Source: Jejuia pallidilutea
Lineage (GTDB): Bacteria; Bacteroidota; Bacteroidia; Flavobacteriales; Flavobacteriaceae
Assembly: GCF_002973595.1 (NCBI RefSeq)
Contig: NZ_PVEO01000005.1
Span: 186,001-250,000, forward strand
Direction: 5' to 3'
Length of the DNA stretch: 64,000 bases
Translations under genes and position numbers: made by a program
Part shown: positions 55,542-64,000 of the stretch, one piece after another
Numbering within the stretch: position 1 is the first letter of the stretch
Layout: every line of letters begins with the position of its first letter
Notes under the pieces: model-generated
The model's database searches: none
Seen by the model: the letters and a program-made list of their open reading frames with translations, nothing else
Told to the model about the DNA's origin: nothing

Positions 55542-57758
55542 ATGAAATATTTTTTTGCATTACTTTTCTCCTTGTTAATACTTCAAACACAAGCCCAAAA
55601 CCAACCTTGGCAAGGTAAATTTGAACCTATTGACAACTTACTTTCTCCACCTAACAGTTACAGAACTGCTAGTGGGGCTCCTGGTAAAGATTATTGGCAA
55701 CAACGGGCAGACTATAAAATTAAGGCCACCATAAACGAGAGTAACAATACACTAACAGGTGAAGAAACCATTACGTATTACAATAATTCGCCCGACGACC
55801 TTAGTTATTTATGGATACAATTAGAACAAAATGTAAACAAAAAAGAAAATGAAGATTTTGGCAGCATAAATAATAGTTTAAAAAACGGCATAAATACCCG
55901 ACAAATGCAGTTTTTAACCAGAGCTATTGATTTTCCTGCGGGTTACAGCATTAAATACATCAAGAATTCTAAAGGTAAACCCATCAAATCATTAGTAAAT
56001 AACACTATGATGAAGGTTTTATTAGATGAACCTTTAGTGGCAGGAAGCGCTATAACATTCTCAATTGGCTGGTCGTACCCCATTACAGACCGAAGCATGT
56101 ATTTACTATCTAGAGAGGGTTACGAATATTTTCCAGAAGATGATAACACCGTTTACCTTATTGCGCATTGGTTTCCAAGAATGGCAGTTTATAATGATAC
56201 TGAAGGATGGCAAAATCAGCAATTTCAAAAATTAGGTGAATTTGCTTTGGAATTTGGCGACTATGAAGTTGAAATTACAGTTCCAGAAGACCATATTGTA
56301 GCCTCTACAGGAACGCTTCAAAACCCTGAAAGTGTACTCACAAAAAAACAGCGTAAACGTTTAAATGATGCCAAAAAATCGTTTGATAAACCCGTTATGA
56401 TTATCACCCAAGCAGAAGCTGTTGAAAACGAACAAGAAAAATCTACAAAACAAAAAACCTGGAAATTTAGCGCCAAAAATGTTCGCGATTTTGCTTTTGC
56501 TTCTTCTAGAAAGTTTCTATGGGATGCGCAGGCCGTAAAATTACCAACCAACACGGTAATGGCCATGTCGTTTTACCCAAAAGAAGGACTTCCTGTATGG
56601 CAAGAAGAATCTACAAAAGCCATAATGCATGCCTTAGAAGTATATTCCGAAGCTACGTTCGATTATCCGTATCCCGTTTGTATTTCGGTAAATACTTCTA
56701 ATATTGGAATGGAATTCCCAATGATTAGTTTTAACGGTGGAAGACCTAAAAACGGCCAAATGAGTAAAAGCGCCAAAGCAGGTATGATTGGTACTATTAT
56801 CCATGAAGTTGGGCACAATTGGTTTCCTATGATTGTAAGTTCAGACGAACGAAAATGGATGTGGATGGACGAAGGCTTAAACACCTTTTTGCACCAACGT
56901 ACAGTTGCGGAACGCTATCCAGATTTTAATAGCGTAACACCCAAAAGCATTGTACCTTTTATGAGTGGTGATAAAAATATATTACGCCCCATTATGACGA
57001 CTTCAGACAATGAATTATTTAGTCAATTTGGAGCTAACTTTTATATGAAACCCACAGTTGGACTTCAAATGCTTAGACATTCAATTATTGGAAAAGAATT
57101 ATTTGATGCTGCTTTTAAGGAATATGCCAACCGTTGGAAATACAAACATCCAAATCCTTCCGACTTATTCAGAACATTAGAAGATGCTACAGCTACAGAT
57201 TTAGATTGGTTTTATAGGGGCTGGTTTTTTACAACAGACCATGTGGATATGGAACTTACCAATGTAAAATGGTTTAAAGTGCATGAAGAAGATCGCAACA
57301 TTGAAGACCAAACGAAAAGTACCACCGTTGTTGCGGAGGGAAATAATACAACCGATACGCCCAAAGACTTTTCAAGTGGACCAGAAGTTATAAACATGAC
57401 TACAACGCCTGATAGTTCTTACGGACAGTTTTTATCTAGAATAGACGATAACGCTATTAGGAAAGAACTTTCAGGGAAAAATCTTTATGAAGTTACCATT
57501 AAAAATGTTGGAGGATTAGTAATGCCTGTTACCATTGAATGGATTTTTACAGATGGAACTTCTGAAATTGACACACTTCCAGCACAAATTTGGCGTAGAA
57601 ATGAATACGAAGTTAAAGAGGTTTTTGTAAAAGAAAAGGAAGTAAAAACTGTAAATCTTGATCCTAATTTTGAGTTTGCCGACACCGACATGTCTAATAA
57701 TACTTTCCCAAAAACAGAATCAGTTTCAGAATTCGATGCGTTTAAAAACAAAAAATAG
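55542..57758 (+). CDS. M1 family metallopeptidase (aminopeptidase)
   Basis: 738 residues with a signal peptide (1-18, ending TQAQ). The zinc site is H421-E422-x-x-H425 with E444 in DEGLN, the gluzincin pattern; GMEFPMISFNGG before it is the exopeptidase-type substrate loop. The N-terminal beta-saddle domain (about 20-300) precedes the catalytic domain, and an Ig-like C-terminal part follows. Probably trims peptides in the periplasm or at the cell surface. Converges with hutG with only 8 bp between. Confidence 0.9.
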   Translation: MKYFFALLFSLLILQTQAQNQPWQGKFEPIDNLLSPPNSYRTASGAPGKDYWQQRADYKIKATINESNNTLTGEETITYYNNSPDDLSYLWIQLEQNVNKKENEDFGSINNSLKNGINTRQMQFLTRAIDFPAGYSIKYIKNSKGKPIKSLVNNTMMKVLLDEPLVAGSAITFSIGWSYPITDRSMYLLSREGYEYFPEDDNTVYLIAHWFPRMAVYNDTEGWQNQQFQKLGEFALEFGDYEVEITVPEDHIVASTGTLQNPESVLTKKQRKRLNDAKKSFDKPVMIITQAEAVENEQEKSTKQKTWKFSAKNVRDFAFASSRKFLWDAQAVKLPTNTVMAMSFYPKEGLPVWQEESTKAIMHALEVYSEATFDYPYPVCISVNTSNIGMEFPMISFNGGRPKNGQMSKSAKAGMIGTIIHEVGHNWFPMIVSSDERKWMWMDEGLNTFLHQRTVAERYPDFNSVTPKSIVPFMSGDKNILRPIMTTSDNELFSQFGANFYMKPTVGLQMLRHSIIGKELFDAAFKEYANRWKYKHPNPSDLFRTLEDATATDLDWFYRGWFFTTDHVDMELTNVKWFKVHEEDRNIEDQTKSTTVVAEGNNTTDTPKDFSSGPEVINMTTTPDSSYGQFLSRIDDNAIRKELSGKNLYEVTIKNVGGLVMPVTIEWIFTDGTSEIDTLPAQIWRRNEYEVKEVFVKEKEVKTVNLDPNFEFADTDMSNNTFPKTESVSEFDAFKNKK

Positions 57759-57766
57759 ATTTTAAT

Positions 57767-58750
57767 TTAGTTAAGCGTGCTAATGTAATCTATTAGTTTA
57801 GCAGCTAAATTTGCACTTTGCCCATCGGTATCATATTTGGGGTTTAGTTCGGCAATATCACAGGCTAGCACTTTTTTAGATTCAAACAAAAACGCCAATA
57901 CTTTGTAGACAAATTTTGGAGAAAAACCCAAAGGAGAAGGCGCGCTTACTCCCGATACATAGGCTGAGGAAAATCCGTCCATATCTATTGTAATATACAA
58001 ATAGTCATTTTGTTCAATAATAGGTTTTAGTTTCTGTTGAAGTTGCTGTAACGCTTCCTTTGAATCGCTACATGCATCGCTTAAAACATAGTCCACATTA
58101 TAATGTTTAGCAATGTCAAACAGTTGTTTTGTATTTGATTGCTTTTGAATCCCAATGGCGAAATAATCAACAGCTTCACCTTTGCCTTTAAATTCTGAAA
58201 GTAATTGATTAAAGGGTGTCCCTGAATTTGCTACGTCCTCCACAGGCCTTAAATCAAAATGCGCATCAAAATTTATAATTCCGATACGTTGTTGTGGCAG
58301 CGCCTCTTTTAAACCCTTATAATGCGCGTAAGCAATATCATGACCACCTCCAATAGCCAATGGAAACACCTTGTTCTCAATTAAATGGCGAATGGCTAGT
58401 GTAAATGCGTTTTGGCACGATTCTAAATTAGCATCTACACATGTTATATTGCCAAAATCGACAACAGACTGCTTAAAATGTAACGGCAGTTTTCCAAGTT
58501 TTTCTCTTATCAACATTGGTCCTTTAACCGCACCTACACGACCAAAATTACGTTTCACTCCTTCATCACATGCATACCCAATTAATCCAAATTTAGGTGC
58601 ATTATTTTCATTCAAATCATACAAACTTCCACAGCTAATATGCTGATACCAATACTGTGGTGCTAATTCAGCATCTGTTTTTCGTCCAGTCCATATGTCG
58701 GGTTGTCCTGCTATATAATTCGCCTTAATATTTGTCTCGTTTTTAAACAA
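57767..58750 (-). CDS. hutG: Formimidoylglutamase
   Basis: 327 residues of the arginase/agmatinase family. Manganese ligands are in GGGHDIAYAHY, NFDAHFDLRP and TIDMDGFSSAY. It hydrolyses formimidoylglutamate to glutamate and formamide, the last step of this hut route. It overlaps hutI by 8 bp and is the last gene of the operon. Confidence 0.9.
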   Translation of the reverse strand: MFKNETNIKANYIAGQPDIWTGRKTDAELAPQYWYQHISCGSLYDLNENNAPKFGLIGYACDEGVKRNFGRVGAVKGPMLIREKLGKLPLHFKQSVVDFGNITCVDANLESCQNAFTLAIRHLIENKVFPLAIGGGHDIAYAHYKGLKEALPQQRIGIINFDAHFDLRPVEDVANSGTPFNQLLSEFKGKGEAVDYFAIGIQKQSNTKQLFDIAKHYNVDYVLSDACSDSKEALQQLQQKLKPIIEQNDYLYITIDMDGFSSAYVSGVSAPSPLGFSPKFVYKVLAFLFESKKVLACDIAELNPKYDTDGQSANLAAKLIDYISTLN

Positions 58751-59978
58751 TTTTATTTCCTTTTAAATACACGTGTTCAATTTGGTTTTCGCCAAAAGCA
58801 TAAGGTATAAATCCATAAGAATTTATAGGTTTGGTAAGCATTACATTAGCCCATTTACCTTTTGTTATAGTGCCTAAGTTATCTTCTAAACCCATAGCAT
58901 ATGCGCCATTGATTGTAGCTGCATTAATAGCTTCTTCTGGTGTTATTTTCATTTTAATACACGCTGCAGACACTACAAAATTCATATTCCCAGAAGGTGA
59001 AGACCCAGGGTTATAATCGGTTGCTAGAGCCAAGGGCAAACCTTCATCTATCATTGTTCTAGCGGGTGTATACGGAATGCCTAAAAAGAAGGAGCAACCT
59101 GGTAAAGCCACAGGCATGGTTTTGGTGTTTTTTAACGCTTCAATATCTTCATTTCGCATTTCTTCCAGATGATCAACCGATAAGGCATTGTATTTAATAC
59201 CTGCTTGCACCCCTCCAAAAGCTGTAAATTGATTTACATGAATTTTAGGAATTAAACCGTATTCTTTACCGGCCTCTAATAGTCGCTCTGTGTCTCTTAC
59301 CGAAAAGTAACCGGTTTCGCAAAACACATCAATATATTCCGCTAATTGCTCTTTTGCAACAATAGGTAAGATATCATTTATCACATAATTAATATAGCTT
59401 TCTGTGTTGTTAAACGATTTTGGTAAAGCATGCGCCCCTAAAAACGTGGCTTTAATTTCAATGGGATAATTCTCTTTTAGTTTTTTGATGACCCGTAACA
59501 TTTTTAATTCGGCTGCTTTAGTTAAGCCGTATCCCGATTTAATTTCAATAGCTCCAGTCCCTAAGGTAATAACCTGCTCTAACCTCACCTTACTTTGATT
59601 GTATAGTTCTTCTTCGGAAGTATCTTGTAATGTTTTAGCTGAATTTAAGATACCGCCTCCTTTGTTGGCAATATCTTCATAACTTAAACCCTTTATTCTG
59701 TCTACAAATTCGTTTTCTCTATTGCCCGCGTATACCAAATGGGTGTGCGAATCGCACCATGTAGGCATTAACATTCTTCCGGTGCAATCAATGGTTTCTT
59801 CAAACTTATCTTTAGGGCAGGAATGCATTGCTCCAAAATCGGAAATACGTCCGTTTTCAACCACCAAAAAGGCATTTTTTATGGTTGGTAAAACTGCCAT
59901 GTCTTTTCCTGAAACAAACTGAACAGGTTCGTTTCTAACTTGAAGTAATTCTTTTATGCTTTTGAATACTACTGCCAT
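58743..59978 (-). CDS. hutI: Imidazolonepropionase
   Basis: 411 residues of the amidohydrolase superfamily. The metal motif is DSHTHLVYAG near residue 75-84; the KSGYGL and HVNQFTAFGG segments and LATDYNPGSSPSGN with the late Asp are in place. It opens the imidazolone ring to formimidoylglutamate. Its start overlaps the hutU stop by one base. Confidence 0.95.
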   Translation of the reverse strand: MAVVFKSIKELLQVRNEPVQFVSGKDMAVLPTIKNAFLVVENGRISDFGAMHSCPKDKFEETIDCTGRMLMPTWCDSHTHLVYAGNRENEFVDRIKGLSYEDIANKGGGILNSAKTLQDTSEEELYNQSKVRLEQVITLGTGAIEIKSGYGLTKAAELKMLRVIKKLKENYPIEIKATFLGAHALPKSFNNTESYINYVINDILPIVAKEQLAEYIDVFCETGYFSVRDTERLLEAGKEYGLIPKIHVNQFTAFGGVQAGIKYNALSVDHLEEMRNEDIEALKNTKTMPVALPGCSFFLGIPYTPARTMIDEGLPLALATDYNPGSSPSGNMNFVVSAACIKMKITPEEAINAATINGAYAMGLEDNLGTITKGKWANVMLTKPINSYGFIPYAFGENQIEHVYLKGNKIV

Positions 59979-61975
59979 TAAAACAAATTATTTATAATCT
60001 TATCATCCACTAAGTTAGGTAAAGTTATTTTTAAATTGGGGGTGCGTTCCATTTCTCGTTTAATAGCGAATATGGCTTCATCATTTCTAGCCCAACTTCG
60101 TCGTGCTATCCCATTATTTACATCGTAAAACAGCATGCTTTTTAAACGTTCTTCGGATTCAAGAGAGCCATCTAACACCATACCAAAACCACCATTAATC
60201 ACTTCGCCCCAACCAACGCCTCCACCGTTGTGAATAGACACCCAAGTGGCACCTCTAAAACTATCACCTATAACGTTTTGAATAGCCATATCTGCGGTAA
60301 ACCTACTACCATCATAAATATTTGAGGTCTCCCTAAACGGTGAATCGGTACCACTCACATCATGATGGTCTCTACCCAAAACTACCGGACCAATCTCGTC
60401 ATTAGCTATTGCATTATTAAACGCTTTTGCAATTTTTATTCTACCTTCGGCATCGGCATATAAAATACGTGCTTGAGACCCCACTACCATCTTGTTTTGC
60501 TTAGCGTCTTTTATCCAGGTAATATTATCTTGCATCTGCTGTTTTATTTCCGCTGGAGCATGTGTCATAATCTCTTGTAAAACCTCAGCAGCAATAGCAT
60601 CGGTTTTATCTAAATCTTCTGATTTTCCTGAGGTACACACCCAACGGAATGGTCCAAAACCATAATCGAAACACATAGGTCCCAAAATATCTTGCACATA
60701 TGATGGGTATTTAAAATCAATTCCGTTTTCCGCCATAACATCTGCCCCTGCACGTGAAGCTTCTAACAAAAACGCATTACCGTAGTCGAAAAAATAAGTA
60801 CCTTTTTTAGCATGTTTATTAATGGCAGCCGCATGTCGTTTTAAAGACTCTTGAACCTTCTTTTTAAAAAGCTTTGGCTGTTCTCTAATCATGTTGTTGG
60901 ATGCTTCATACGACACGTCCACCGGATAATAACCACCCGTCCATGGAATATGTAACGATGTTTGGTCGGACCCCACATGAATAAAAATATCATCTTCATA
61001 AAATCGTTCCCAAACATCCACCACATTTCCAATGTATGCTATAGAAACCACTTCGCTTTTAGTTTTCGCCTGCTTTACACGGTTTACCAAATCATCTAAA
61101 GTACCAACCAACACATCAACCCAACCTTGCTCGTAACGTTTTGTGGCGGCTTTCGGGTTTACTTCGGCACACACCGTGATACAACCAGCTATATTACCTG
61201 CTTTAGGTTGCGCACCACTCATACCTCCCAATCCAGCAGTTAAGAATATTTTTCCGTTAGGAGATTCGCCTTGTTTCAAAATCTTTCTAAAGGCATTCAT
61301 TACCGTAATAGTAGTACCGTGTACAATACCTTGCGGACCAATATACATGAACGAACCCGCCGTCATTTGTCCGTATTGCGTAACTCCTAAAGCATTAAAT
61401 TTTTCCCAATCGTCTGGTTTGGAATAATTAGGAATCATCATGCCATTTGTAACTACAACTCTTGGCGCTTGTTTAGACGATGGAAACAACCCCATAGGAT
61501 GACCCGAATACATGTGCAGGGTCTGCTCATCGGTCATGGTAGCCAAATATTTCATGGTTAATAGGTATTGTGCCCAATTTTGAAACACCGCACCGTTGCC
61601 TCCGTAGGTAATTAATTCCTCTGGGTGTTGTGCCACAGCAGGATCTAGATTATTGTGAATCATGAGCATAATGGCCGCGGCCTGAACCGTTTTTGCAGGA
61701 TACTCCGAAATAGGGCGTGCATACATTTTATAATTGGGTTTAAACCTATACATATAAATTCTACCATACAATTGCAGCTCCTCAGCGAATTCTTCGGCAA
61801 GCGTTGTATGCCAATCTTTAGGAAAGTACCGCAATGCATTTTTTATAGCTAATTGCTTTTCTTCAACCGTTAAAATATCTTTTCGTTTTGGTGCGCTGTT
61901 TACCCCTTTTGGATAGGGTCGTTTAGGTGGTAATTCAGCAGGAATACCTTGTAATATTTCTTCTTTAAAGGTCAT
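59978..61975 (-). CDS. hutU: Urocanate hydratase
   Basis: 665 residues, the long form found in Bacteroidota and animals, against about 555 in Pseudomonas. The NAD-binding and catalytic segments YGGNGAVFQNW, GLGGMSGAQPKA and FDYGFGPFRWVCTSG are intact. It converts urocanate to imidazolone propionate. Eight bp after hutH, one base overlap with hutI. Confidence 0.96.
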   Translation of the reverse strand: MTFKEEILQGIPAELPPKRPYPKGVNSAPKRKDILTVEEKQLAIKNALRYFPKDWHTTLAEEFAEELQLYGRIYMYRFKPNYKMYARPISEYPAKTVQAAAIMLMIHNNLDPAVAQHPEELITYGGNGAVFQNWAQYLLTMKYLATMTDEQTLHMYSGHPMGLFPSSKQAPRVVVTNGMMIPNYSKPDDWEKFNALGVTQYGQMTAGSFMYIGPQGIVHGTTITVMNAFRKILKQGESPNGKIFLTAGLGGMSGAQPKAGNIAGCITVCAEVNPKAATKRYEQGWVDVLVGTLDDLVNRVKQAKTKSEVVSIAYIGNVVDVWERFYEDDIFIHVGSDQTSLHIPWTGGYYPVDVSYEASNNMIREQPKLFKKKVQESLKRHAAAINKHAKKGTYFFDYGNAFLLEASRAGADVMAENGIDFKYPSYVQDILGPMCFDYGFGPFRWVCTSGKSEDLDKTDAIAAEVLQEIMTHAPAEIKQQMQDNITWIKDAKQNKMVVGSQARILYADAEGRIKIAKAFNNAIANDEIGPVVLGRDHHDVSGTDSPFRETSNIYDGSRFTADMAIQNVIGDSFRGATWVSIHNGGGVGWGEVINGGFGMVLDGSLESEERLKSMLFYDVNNGIARRSWARNDEAIFAIKREMERTPNLKITLPNLVDDKIINNLF

Positions 61976-61983
61976 TTTTTTAT

Positions 61984-63486
61984 TTATCTTAAGTTGAATG
62001 CTCTTCGTTTTACTAAAGCTATCATTTTATCAATATCAGCTTTTAAAGCTCTATCATCCTCCAGTTTTGGCACTTCGTTTCTAATGATTTTAAAATTTTC
62101 TTCAATAATATCAGAAAACGTGTTTGGTCTTCTAAATTCTAGTGCTTGTGCGCCATACATTAATTCTATAGCTAATATTTTTTCTAGATTATCAAGTATC
62201 TGATTGAATTTTCTACCCGAAATACTTCCCATAGACACATGATCTTCTTGTCCTAATGAAGTAGGAATACTATCCGCCGAGGGCGGAAAACACAAGGATT
62301 TATTTTCAGTTACCAATGCTGCTGTGGTGTACTGCGGAATCATAAACCCAGAATTTAATCCGCCTCCGCCAGTAGTTAATAATCTTGGTAAACCATACTT
62401 GCCTTCTAGTAATAAATAGCATCGTCTATCTGAAATATTACCCAATTCTGCTGCAGCAATTGCATTGTAATCTAATGCCATAGCTAACGGTTGTCCATGG
62501 AAATTTCCACCAGAAATGGCTTCGGTTTCACTTAAAATAATGGGGTTATCGGTTACCGAATTCATTTCAATTTCAGCCAATTCTTTTAAATGATAATAGG
62601 CATTTCTAGACGCTCCGTGTACCTGCGGTATACAACGCATAGAATAAGGGTCTTGCACGCGACCGCAATTTTGGTGTGCATCCACATTCTGAGACCTGTA
62701 AAGCAACATAAACATGCGTTCTGCCACTTCAATGGTGCCTTTGTAGGGTCTTATTTTGTGCAATTCATCTTTAAATGGCGAAAAACTTCCCTGGTAACCT
62801 TCAATACTCATAGCACCCGCAACATCGGCTAAGTCTAATAAATATACCATTTTGTGTAACCCCACAATGGTGTGCGCCAAAATAAATTGCGTACCATTTA
62901 TTAAACCTAAGCCTTCTTTAGCCTTTAATTGCTTTGGTTTTAGGTGATGCACCTTTAGAACGTCTTTAGCTGGTTTTATTTCATCACCAACCCAAAATTC
63001 ACCAGCACCAATTAATGGCAAAAACAAATGTGCAAGAGGTGCTAAATCACCCGAAGCACCAACAGAACCCTGCTCTGGAACTACGGGTAACAAATTGTTT
63101 TCTATAAAATAAATAATGCGCTCAATTAAGGCTAATCGTACGCCAGAATACCCCTGACATAAAGCATGCACCTTGCAAATCATCATAATTTTTGATAATT
63201 GCTTATCAATAGGGTTTCCAACGCCTACCGCATGCGTTAGCAATAAATTTTCTTGAAGTTTATTAGTTTCATCGGGGGTAATTTGCACATCACATAGCGG
63301 TCCAAAACCTGTATTTATGCCATAAACAGGAGTATTAGCATTAGCAATAGCTTCTACTTTACTTCGGCTTTGTATAACTTGTTCTTTGGCTTCAGGCGTT
63401 ATTTCAGCTTGCAGTTTACCATTGGCAATAGCTATAACTTTATGAACTGTTAGCGTATCTATTCCGTATTTAAAACTCATCTTCAC
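61984..63486 (-). CDS. hutH: Histidine ammonia-lyase
   Basis: 500 residues. The MIO cofactor arises from A144-S145-G146 in GSVGASGDLAP; GSVTDNP-type NSVTDNPI and the YGINTGFG segment with the catalytic Tyr55 are present. It deaminates histidine to urocanate. First gene of the operon, with a good promoter at 63505-63536 and a LysR gene divergent 76 bp away. Start is ATG at 63486, with a second ATG two codons later. Confidence 0.96.
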   Translation of the reverse strand: MKMSFKYGIDTLTVHKVIAIANGKLQAEITPEAKEQVIQSRSKVEAIANANTPVYGINTGFGPLCDVQITPDETNKLQENLLLTHAVGVGNPIDKQLSKIMMICKVHALCQGYSGVRLALIERIIYFIENNLLPVVPEQGSVGASGDLAPLAHLFLPLIGAGEFWVGDEIKPAKDVLKVHHLKPKQLKAKEGLGLINGTQFILAHTIVGLHKMVYLLDLADVAGAMSIEGYQGSFSPFKDELHKIRPYKGTIEVAERMFMLLYRSQNVDAHQNCGRVQDPYSMRCIPQVHGASRNAYYHLKELAEIEMNSVTDNPIILSETEAISGGNFHGQPLAMALDYNAIAAAELGNISDRRCYLLLEGKYGLPRLLTTGGGGLNSGFMIPQYTTAALVTENKSLCFPPSADSIPTSLGQEDHVSMGSISGRKFNQILDNLEKILAIELMYGAQALEFRRPNTFSDIIEENFKIIRNEVPKLEDDRALKADIDKMIALVKRRAFNLR

Positions 63487-63504
63487 TTACATTTTTTTCT
63501 TATT

Positions 63505-63536
63505 CAAAGTTATTCTTATTTTTAATGCTTAAAAAG
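63505..63536 (-). promoter_or_regulatory. Promoter of the hut operon
   Basis: The minus strand reads TAACTTTG (63512-63505), an exact TAnnTTTG, 18 bp before the hutH ATG; a TTTT replaces TTTG at 63536-63533, 20 nt upstream. A 13-bp dyad lies immediately before the -33 element. Confidence 0.6.
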
Positions 63537-63548
63537 ACTATTTTAGTC
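63536..63548. promoter_or_regulatory. Dyad in the hutH-lysR intergenic region, candidate LysR operator
   Basis: gacta-ttt-tagtc is a perfect inverted repeat centred about 44 bp upstream of the expected hutH transcription start and 21 bp before the LysR ATG. Position and symmetry fit a LysR-type activator site that also affects the regulator's own gene. Confidence 0.5.
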
Positions 63549-63562
63549 AATATTTGATAACT

Positions 63563-64000
63563 ATGAGTAATCAATTAGAATTAAGACATCTTAAATATTT
63601 TTTGGCTGTAGCCGAAGAATTACATTTTAGGCGTGCCGCAGAACGGTTGTTTATTTCGCAACCGGGATTAAGCCGACAAATAAAGCAAATGGAAGAAGAT
63701 TTGGGTGTTACGCTTTTTGAACGCCACAACCGAAAGGTTGTTTTAACCAAAGCTGGCGTTTATTTAAAAGCGGAACTAAGCCGTAATTTACAGCAACTAG
63801 AGGATATTATAAATCATGCAAAACTAATTAATGAAGGCAAAAAAGGACAATTAAAACTTGGGTATGTTGGTTCAGCAATGCAAGAACTTATTCCAAAGCT
63901 ACTTTTAAAATACAAAACAAGAAAACCCAATGTTGTGTTTAATTTAAAGGAAATAGACAACCAAAAACAAATTGAAGGCCTTTTAAACTTTAAGATAGAT
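63563..64000 (+). CDS. LysR-family transcriptional regulator, C-terminus missing at window edge
   Basis: 146 codons visible from the ATG at 63563. The N-terminal winged helix-turn-helix is clear: LRHLKYFLAVAEELHFRRAA (7-26), ISQPGLSRQIKQMEEDLGV, LFERHNRKVVLTKAG. The start of the effector domain, KLGYVGSAMQELIPKLLL, follows. Divergent placement next to hutH suggests it controls histidine use, with urocanate or histidine as the likely signal; that is inference. Confidence 0.9.
   Translation, partial: MSNQLELRHLKYFLAVAEELHFRRAAERLFISQPGLSRQIKQMEEDLGVTLFERHNRKVVLTKAGVYLKAELSRNLQQLEDIINHAKLINEGKKGQLKLGYVGSAMQELIPKLLLKYKTRKPNVVFNLKEIDNQKQIEGLLNFKID

Overview
The window is a chromosomal segment of a Bacteroidota bacterium, almost certainly a member of the Flavobacteriaceae. 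Supporting signs are the AT-rich sequence, promoters of the TTTG / TAnnTTTG type, two GLPGLI proteins, a flavobacterial-type arginine-proline gene cluster, a long (665-residue) urocanase and a class II ketol-acid reductoisomerase. The genus cannot be fixed by eye. Nearly all genes are housekeeping or catabolic. I see no rRNA, tRNA, CRISPR array, phage or intact transposase.

Layout. 1-2.9 kb: metX (cut by the window edge) and metY on the minus strand under a SAM-I riboswitch, separated by a gap filled with repeats. 3.1-4.5 kb: a secreted serine beta-lactamase-like gene that looks like an inserted cassette, bracketed by inverted repeats and followed by an attC-like hairpin and another dispersed repeat. 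4.5-8.6 kb: a helical-repeat protein divergent from leuA-leuB. 8.7-9.4 kb: polyphosphate glucokinase-like ROK kinase. 9.4-21.0 kb: one large minus-strand arginine plus proline operon (GNAT, argG, argC, proC, argD, proA, proB, argF', argB, argE, argH) preceded by short Arg/Pro-rich leader ORFs. 21.1-29.8 kb: a divergent sugar cluster (DUF1080 proteins, TIM-barrel isomerases, Gfo/Idh/MocA oxidoreductase, MFS transporter, GMC oxidoreductase with a gluconate-dehydrogenase subunit 3-like partner) that fits a 3-keto-glycoside pathway. 29.8-33.3 kb: an FAD oxidoreductase, an azurin lipoprotein and gapN. 33.6-39.2 kb: ilvD-ilvB-ilvN-ilvC. 39.6-41.1 kb: metK under a SAM-II-like riboswitch. 41.2-45.9 kb: an outer-membrane beta-barrel receptor with two GLPGLI proteins. 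46.0-51.1 kb: a secreted unknown, deoxynucleoside kinase, DsbD-like reductase and a class V aminotransferase. 51.1-55.4 kb: App1-like phosphatase, membrane pyrophosphatase and soluble pyrophosphatase. 55.5-57.8 kb: M1 aminopeptidase. 57.8-63.5 kb: hutH-hutU-hutI-hutG for histidine breakdown, divergent from a LysR regulator cut by the window end.

How the parts work together. The arginine genes encode an acylated linear route: a GNAT acylates glutamate, ArgB/ArgC/ArgD lead to N-acylornithine, the ArgF' transcarbamylase works on the acylated ornithine, ArgE removes the acyl group from N-acylcitrulline, and ArgG/ArgH finish. There is no argJ. ArgF' carries Ala at position 90, the site known to separate N-acetyl from N-succinyl specificity, so a succinylated route is likely. 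Proline genes proA, proB and proC are interleaved, which would explain why the leader ORFs are rich in both Arg and Pro codons. Methionine and SAM metabolism is under two different riboswitch classes within 37 kb.

The observations most worth following are the leader ORFs of the arginine-proline operon, a 10-bp anti-aptamer complement in the metK leader, the cassette-like beta-lactamase gene, and two families of intergenic repeats. All calls rest on reading the sequence and recalled family knowledge; no database search was run.
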